From: Microbacterium sp. SCN 70-27
GTDB lineage: Bacteria > Actinomycetota > Actinomycetes > Actinomycetales > Microbacteriaceae
DNA: 64,000 bases
Direction: 5' to 3'
Assembly: GCA_001724425.1 (NCBI GenBank)
Contig: MEEK01000020.1
Location: forward strand, 1-64,000
Shown: positions 61,692 to 64,000 of the stretch, in pieces
How positions within the stretch are numbered: position 1 is the first letter of the stretch
Layout: the number at the start of each line of letters is the position of its first letter
Made by a program: the position numbers and the translations under genes
The notes under the pieces: generated by a model
Databases searched by the model: none
What the model was told of the DNA's origin: nothing
Seen by the model: the letters and a program-made list of their open reading frames with translations, nothing else

Positions 61692-62183
61692 ATGTCCGAC
61701 CAAGCCGTCACCGTCGACACCGTCGAGCCCCCTCAGAAGAAGGTCGGCATCGTCAAGTTCGCCGGCATCATCGGCATTCTGGGCGGTATCGCCCTGATCG
61801 TCGTGGGAGTCGCCGTGTGGGTGATGGTCTCGAGCCAGCTCCGCGCCGAGAACATCACCGTCCCCGATGACGCGATGGCCTTCCAGGGCCAGACCGTTGC
61901 GGGGCCGTTCACCGCCTACGTGCAGGCCGACATCATCCAGCACCACGCGCTCGAGGCGTCGGGTGGCAAGACGTACGCCGAGCTCGACCGCGAAGACCCG
62001 GTGCGCGCCACGATGATGAACGCGTCGTTCCTGCGGGCGTCGCTGTTCACCTCCGTGGTCTCGTTCGGCGTCGCCGCGTTCGCGATCGGCGTCGGCATCC
62101 TCGTCATCCTCTTCGGCCTGGCGCTCAACCGCCTCGCGTCGGTCCCCGTCGTCGTTCGCCGCTCGACGGTCTCGAACACCTGA
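61692..62183 (+). CDS. Two-helix membrane protein of unknown function
   Basis: A 163-residue protein with membrane helices at about 22-46 and 122-148 and an outer loop of about 75 residues between (RAENITVPDDAMAFQGQTVAGPFTAYVQADIIQHHALEASGGKTYAEL). Such actinobacterial proteins are often mislabelled as aromatic ring-opening dioxygenase LigA in annotation; nothing here supports an enzyme. ATG after GAAAGGA; terminator follows. Confidence 0.85.
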   Translation: MSDQAVTVDTVEPPQKKVGIVKFAGIIGILGGIALIVVGVAVWVMVSSQLRAENITVPDDAMAFQGQTVAGPFTAYVQADIIQHHALEASGGKTYAELDREDPVRATMMNASFLRASLFTSVVSFGVAAFAIGVGILVILFGLALNRLASVPVVVRRSTVSNT

Positions 62184-62188
62184 CCCGT

Positions 62189-62222
62189 CGAAGGGGCCCG
62201 CATCACGGTGCGGGCCCCTTCG
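62189..62222 (+). terminator. Intrinsic terminator after the two-helix membrane protein gene
   Basis: GAAGGGGCCCGCA-TCACGG-TGCGGGCCCCTTC, a 13-bp stem, six bases past the stop codon. The short T-tract is followed by CGTCATTT. Confidence 0.85.
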
Positions 62223-62240
62223 TCATTTCCGGAAGGCGCC

Positions 62241-63251
62241 ATGGACCCCGTCGCCGCACTCACCGAGATCGCCGTGCTGCTCGAGCGCGAACGCGCCTCG
62301 CGATACCGCTCGAAAGCCTTCCGCACCGCCGCCGCCGCGATCGACGGCCGCGACCGCGCCGAACTCGAGGATGCCGCTGCCCTGCGCCGCATCCCGGGTA
62401 TCGGCGATTCGTCGTTCGCGGTGATTCAGGAAGCTCTCTCCGGGAGGGTCCCGCACTACCTCGCCGAACTGCGTGAACGCTACGCGCCTGCCGTCTCGAC
62501 ACTGCGCGCGAGCATCCGCGGCGATCTGCACTGCCACTCGGACTGGTCGGACGGCACGACGCCGATCCAGGAGATGGCGGCCGCCGCGCGTGCGCTCGGG
62601 CACGAGTATCTGGCCCTCACGGATCACTCGCCGCGGCTGCGGGTCGCGAACGGACTGTCCGCGGAACGTCTGCGCGAGCAACTCGGCGTCGTGCGGGGGC
62701 TGAGCGGAGACGGCTTCACGCTCCTGACCGGCATCGAGGTCGACATCCTCGATGATGGGGGGCTCGACCAGGAGGACGCGCTCCTCGACGAGCTCGACGT
62801 CGTCGTGGCATCCGTCCATTCGAAACTGCGGATGGAGGCGCGCGCGATGACGCGGCGCCTCGTCGCCGCAGCGTCGGACCCGCGTGTCGACGTGCTCGGG
62901 CACGTGACGGGGCGGCTGATCACGGGGGAGCGGGGAGCGCGTCCGCCGTCGGAGTTCGATGCGCACGCCGTGTTCGCCGCCTGCGCTGCGAGCGGGGTGG
63001 CGGTCGAGATCAACTCGCGCCCCGAGCGTGAGGATCCGCCCGACGAGCTGATCGCCCTCGCGCTGCACGCGGGATGCCTGTTCGCGATCGACTCCGACGC
63101 GCATGCGCCCGGTCAGCTCGGACTCATCGACGAGGGCGCGGCCCGGGCGGAGCGGGCAGGTGTTCCGCCCGAGCGGATCGTGACGACGTGGCCGCTCGTG
63201 CGGCTGCGCGAGTGGACCGCCCGCGACCGGGCACCACACCCCGGTCGTTGA
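62241..63251 (+). CDS. HhH-PHP protein resembling PolX without its polymerase core
   Basis: A 336-residue protein. Residues 1-80 match the N-terminal HhH domain of family X polymerases (ASRYRSKAFRTAAAAIDG, then RRIPGIGDSSFAVIQEALSG). After a short linker, residues 94-330 are the PolX-type PHP domain: RGDLHCHSDWSDG (H97, H99), ALTDHSPRLRVANGL, GIEVDILDDG, VVASVHSKL, DVLGHVTGR, AVEINSRPE and AIDSDAHAPGQL. The metal ligands appear intact. The roughly 240-residue nucleotidyltransferase region of PolX is absent. The activity is probably a metal-dependent nuclease or phosphoesterase on damaged DNA ends, which is an inference. ATG follows GGAAGG; an upstream GTG lies inside the terminator. Confidence 0.88.
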   Translation: MDPVAALTEIAVLLERERASRYRSKAFRTAAAAIDGRDRAELEDAAALRRIPGIGDSSFAVIQEALSGRVPHYLAELRERYAPAVSTLRASIRGDLHCHSDWSDGTTPIQEMAAAARALGHEYLALTDHSPRLRVANGLSAERLREQLGVVRGLSGDGFTLLTGIEVDILDDGGLDQEDALLDELDVVVASVHSKLRMEARAMTRRLVAAASDPRVDVLGHVTGRLITGERGARPPSEFDAHAVFAACAASGVAVEINSRPEREDPPDELIALALHAGCLFAIDSDAHAPGQLGLIDEGAARAERAGVPPERIVTTWPLVRLREWTARDRAPHPGR

Positions 63252-63801
63252 GCGAGCCGGCCCGCCGCGCGACAGGCGTTTCCCCCCGCTTCGCTCGGTC
63301 AACGGCCGGGGGGACCCACCCACCGGTCGTTGAGCGAGCCGCTCCGCGGCGAGTCGAAGCGTGCCCCTGCGCCAGGTCGTTTCCCCCCGCTTCGCTCGGT
63401 CAACGGCCGGGGGCACCCACCCTCCGGTCGTTGAGTGAGCCGCTCCGCGGCGAGTCGAAACGTGCCGTGCCGTAGTCGTTTCCACTCGCTTCGCTCGGTC
63501 AACGGCCGGGCGCACCCACCCGCCGGTCGTTGAGCGAGCCGCGCAGCGGCGAGTCGAAACGCGGCGCACCCGGCGTTTCCACTCGCTTCGCTCGGTCAAC
63601 GGCCGGGGGCGCCCACCTCCGGTCGTTGAGCGAGCCGCGCAGCGGCGAGTCGAAACGGGGTGCACCCGGCGTTTCCACTCGCTTCGCTCGGTCAACGACC
63701 GGGGGGAGGCATCTTCCGGTCGTTGAGCGAGCCGCGCAGCGGCGAGTCGAGACGCCGCGCGACAGGCGTTTCCACTCGCTGCGCTCGGTCAACGGCCGGG
63801 G
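63241..63801. repeat. Six-copy palindromic repeat array (GTTGAGCGAG family)
   Basis: Units of about 70-90 bp at 63241-63309, 63322-63411, 63423-63509, 63522-63608, 63619-63705 and 63717-63801 are separated by 10-15 bp spacers. Each has a left arm CCGGTCGTTGAGCGAGCC...GAGTCGAAACG and a right arm CGTTTCCACTCGC...GGTCAACGGCCGG, which is its imperfect inverse, with an internal hairpin (GCCGCGCAGCGGC). Same family as at 1-165. The first unit overlaps the end of the HhH-PHP gene by 11 bases. The array fills a convergent junction; no gene is seen in it. Confidence 0.92.
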
Positions 63802-63812
63802 TGGTATCGCGG

Positions 63813-64000
63813 TCAGGCGCGGGCGGCGATCGCCGCGGCGGCGCGGTCGAGTGGGGTGCCGAGGTTCCACGCGGTGGCGATCGCCTCAAGGCCCGCAGGG
63901 TCTGGGGTGCGCAGACGGGCATCCACCTCGGGCACCGGAAGGTCACGGACGACCTCGACGACGCGCGGTGCGACGGCCAGGTAGTCGGCCGCGGCGACGA
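63813..64000 (-). CDS. C terminus of an unrecognised protein (partial)
   Basis: An open minus-strand frame enters from beyond the window and ends at 63813. The last 61 residues include VAAADYLAVAPRVVEVVRDL, PVPEVDARLRTPDPAGLEAI and end LGTPLDRAAAAIAARA. Codon use is typical of real genes here and the stop lies just past the repeat array. The family cannot be named from this tail. Confidence 0.6.
   Translation of the reverse strand, partial: VAAADYLAVAPRVVEVVRDLPVPEVDARLRTPDPAGLEAIATAWNLGTPLDRAAAAIAARA

Noticed and set aside
61692..62183. Aromatic ring-opening dioxygenase LigA, a label often given to such proteins
   Set aside because: Two membrane helices and no catalytic motif; the label is a known misannotation pattern.
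62241..63251. Histidinol phosphatase or YcdX-type phosphatase
   Set aside because: The N-terminal HhH region and the TDHSPRLRVANGL segment are specific to the PolX-type PHP group.
63241..63801. Regular repeats as a CRISPR array or phage attachment site
   Set aside because: The intervals between repeats are 10-15 bp, arms are inverted repeats, and no integrase or cas gene is present.
1..64000. tRNA, rRNA, riboswitch or insertion sequence
   Set aside because: No cloverleaf, rRNA core, recognisable riboswitch or transposase was seen; a covariance-model scan would be decisive for RNAs.

Overview
The window is very GC-rich and reads as core chromosome of an actinobacterium, most likely a Microbacteriaceae member close to Microbacterium. 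This rests on the actinobacterial division/cell-wall (dcw) cluster with sepF, yggT and wag31/divIVA downstream of ftsZ, the garA-MerR-MerR block, the fadD15-glk-plsC-aroG-pknL-Rv2175c-idsA2 block, a fused diheme QcrC, and GTTGAGCGAG.../CTCGATAC... palindromic intergenic repeats of a kind I associate with this family. No phage, insertion sequence, CRISPR array, rRNA or tRNA was seen. The genus is an inference; no database was searched.

Layout: 0-3.2 kb carries lpd, a secreted CopC-like copper protein divergent from a Met/Cys-rich copper-storage protein, and a small unknown gene. 3.3-5.1 kb carries garA/odhI-type FHA protein, FtsR-type MerR and a second MerR. 5.3-11.5 kb has pyruvate carboxylase flanked by two ParA/MinD-like ATPases, then peptide deformylase. 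11.5-20.7 kb holds acyl-CoA ligase, glucokinase, acyltransferase, DAHP synthase II, a PASTA kinase with its Rv2175c-type partner, and a polyprenyl diphosphate synthase. 20.7-37.7 kb is the dcw cluster from mraZ to divIVA, lacking murE at its usual place. 37.7-51.6 kb holds lspA, rluD-type synthase, a second acyl-CoA ligase, a NodB-type lipoprotein, dnaE, hisD, nrdR, pyrD and an M20 peptidase. 51.6-60.4 kb is the aerobic respiratory locus (erpA, ctaCDF, ctaE-qcrCAB), with a PP2C phosphatase fragment and a rhodanese between its halves. 60.5-64 kb holds trpD, a membrane protein, a polymerase-less PolX-like HhH-PHP protein and a large palindromic repeat array.

Functional links: the MerR protein FtsR is a known activator of ftsZ in Corynebacterium, and the ftsZ promoter here carries overlapping MerR-like dyads. 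GarA regulates 2-oxoglutarate dehydrogenase, whose E3 subunit (lpd) lies 1.6 kb away. ErpA matures Fe-S proteins such as the Rieske protein QcrA. QcrCAB and CtaCDEF form the actinobacterial bcc-aa3 supercomplex. Many genes start 6-9 bases after a TAGNNT -10 hexamer, indicating frequent leaderless transcription. Nothing in the window is clearly a wholly new system. The best leads are the ftsZ operator, the dnaE promoter palindrome, the missing murE, the HhH-PHP protein, the copper-storage protein and the three repeat families at convergent gene ends.
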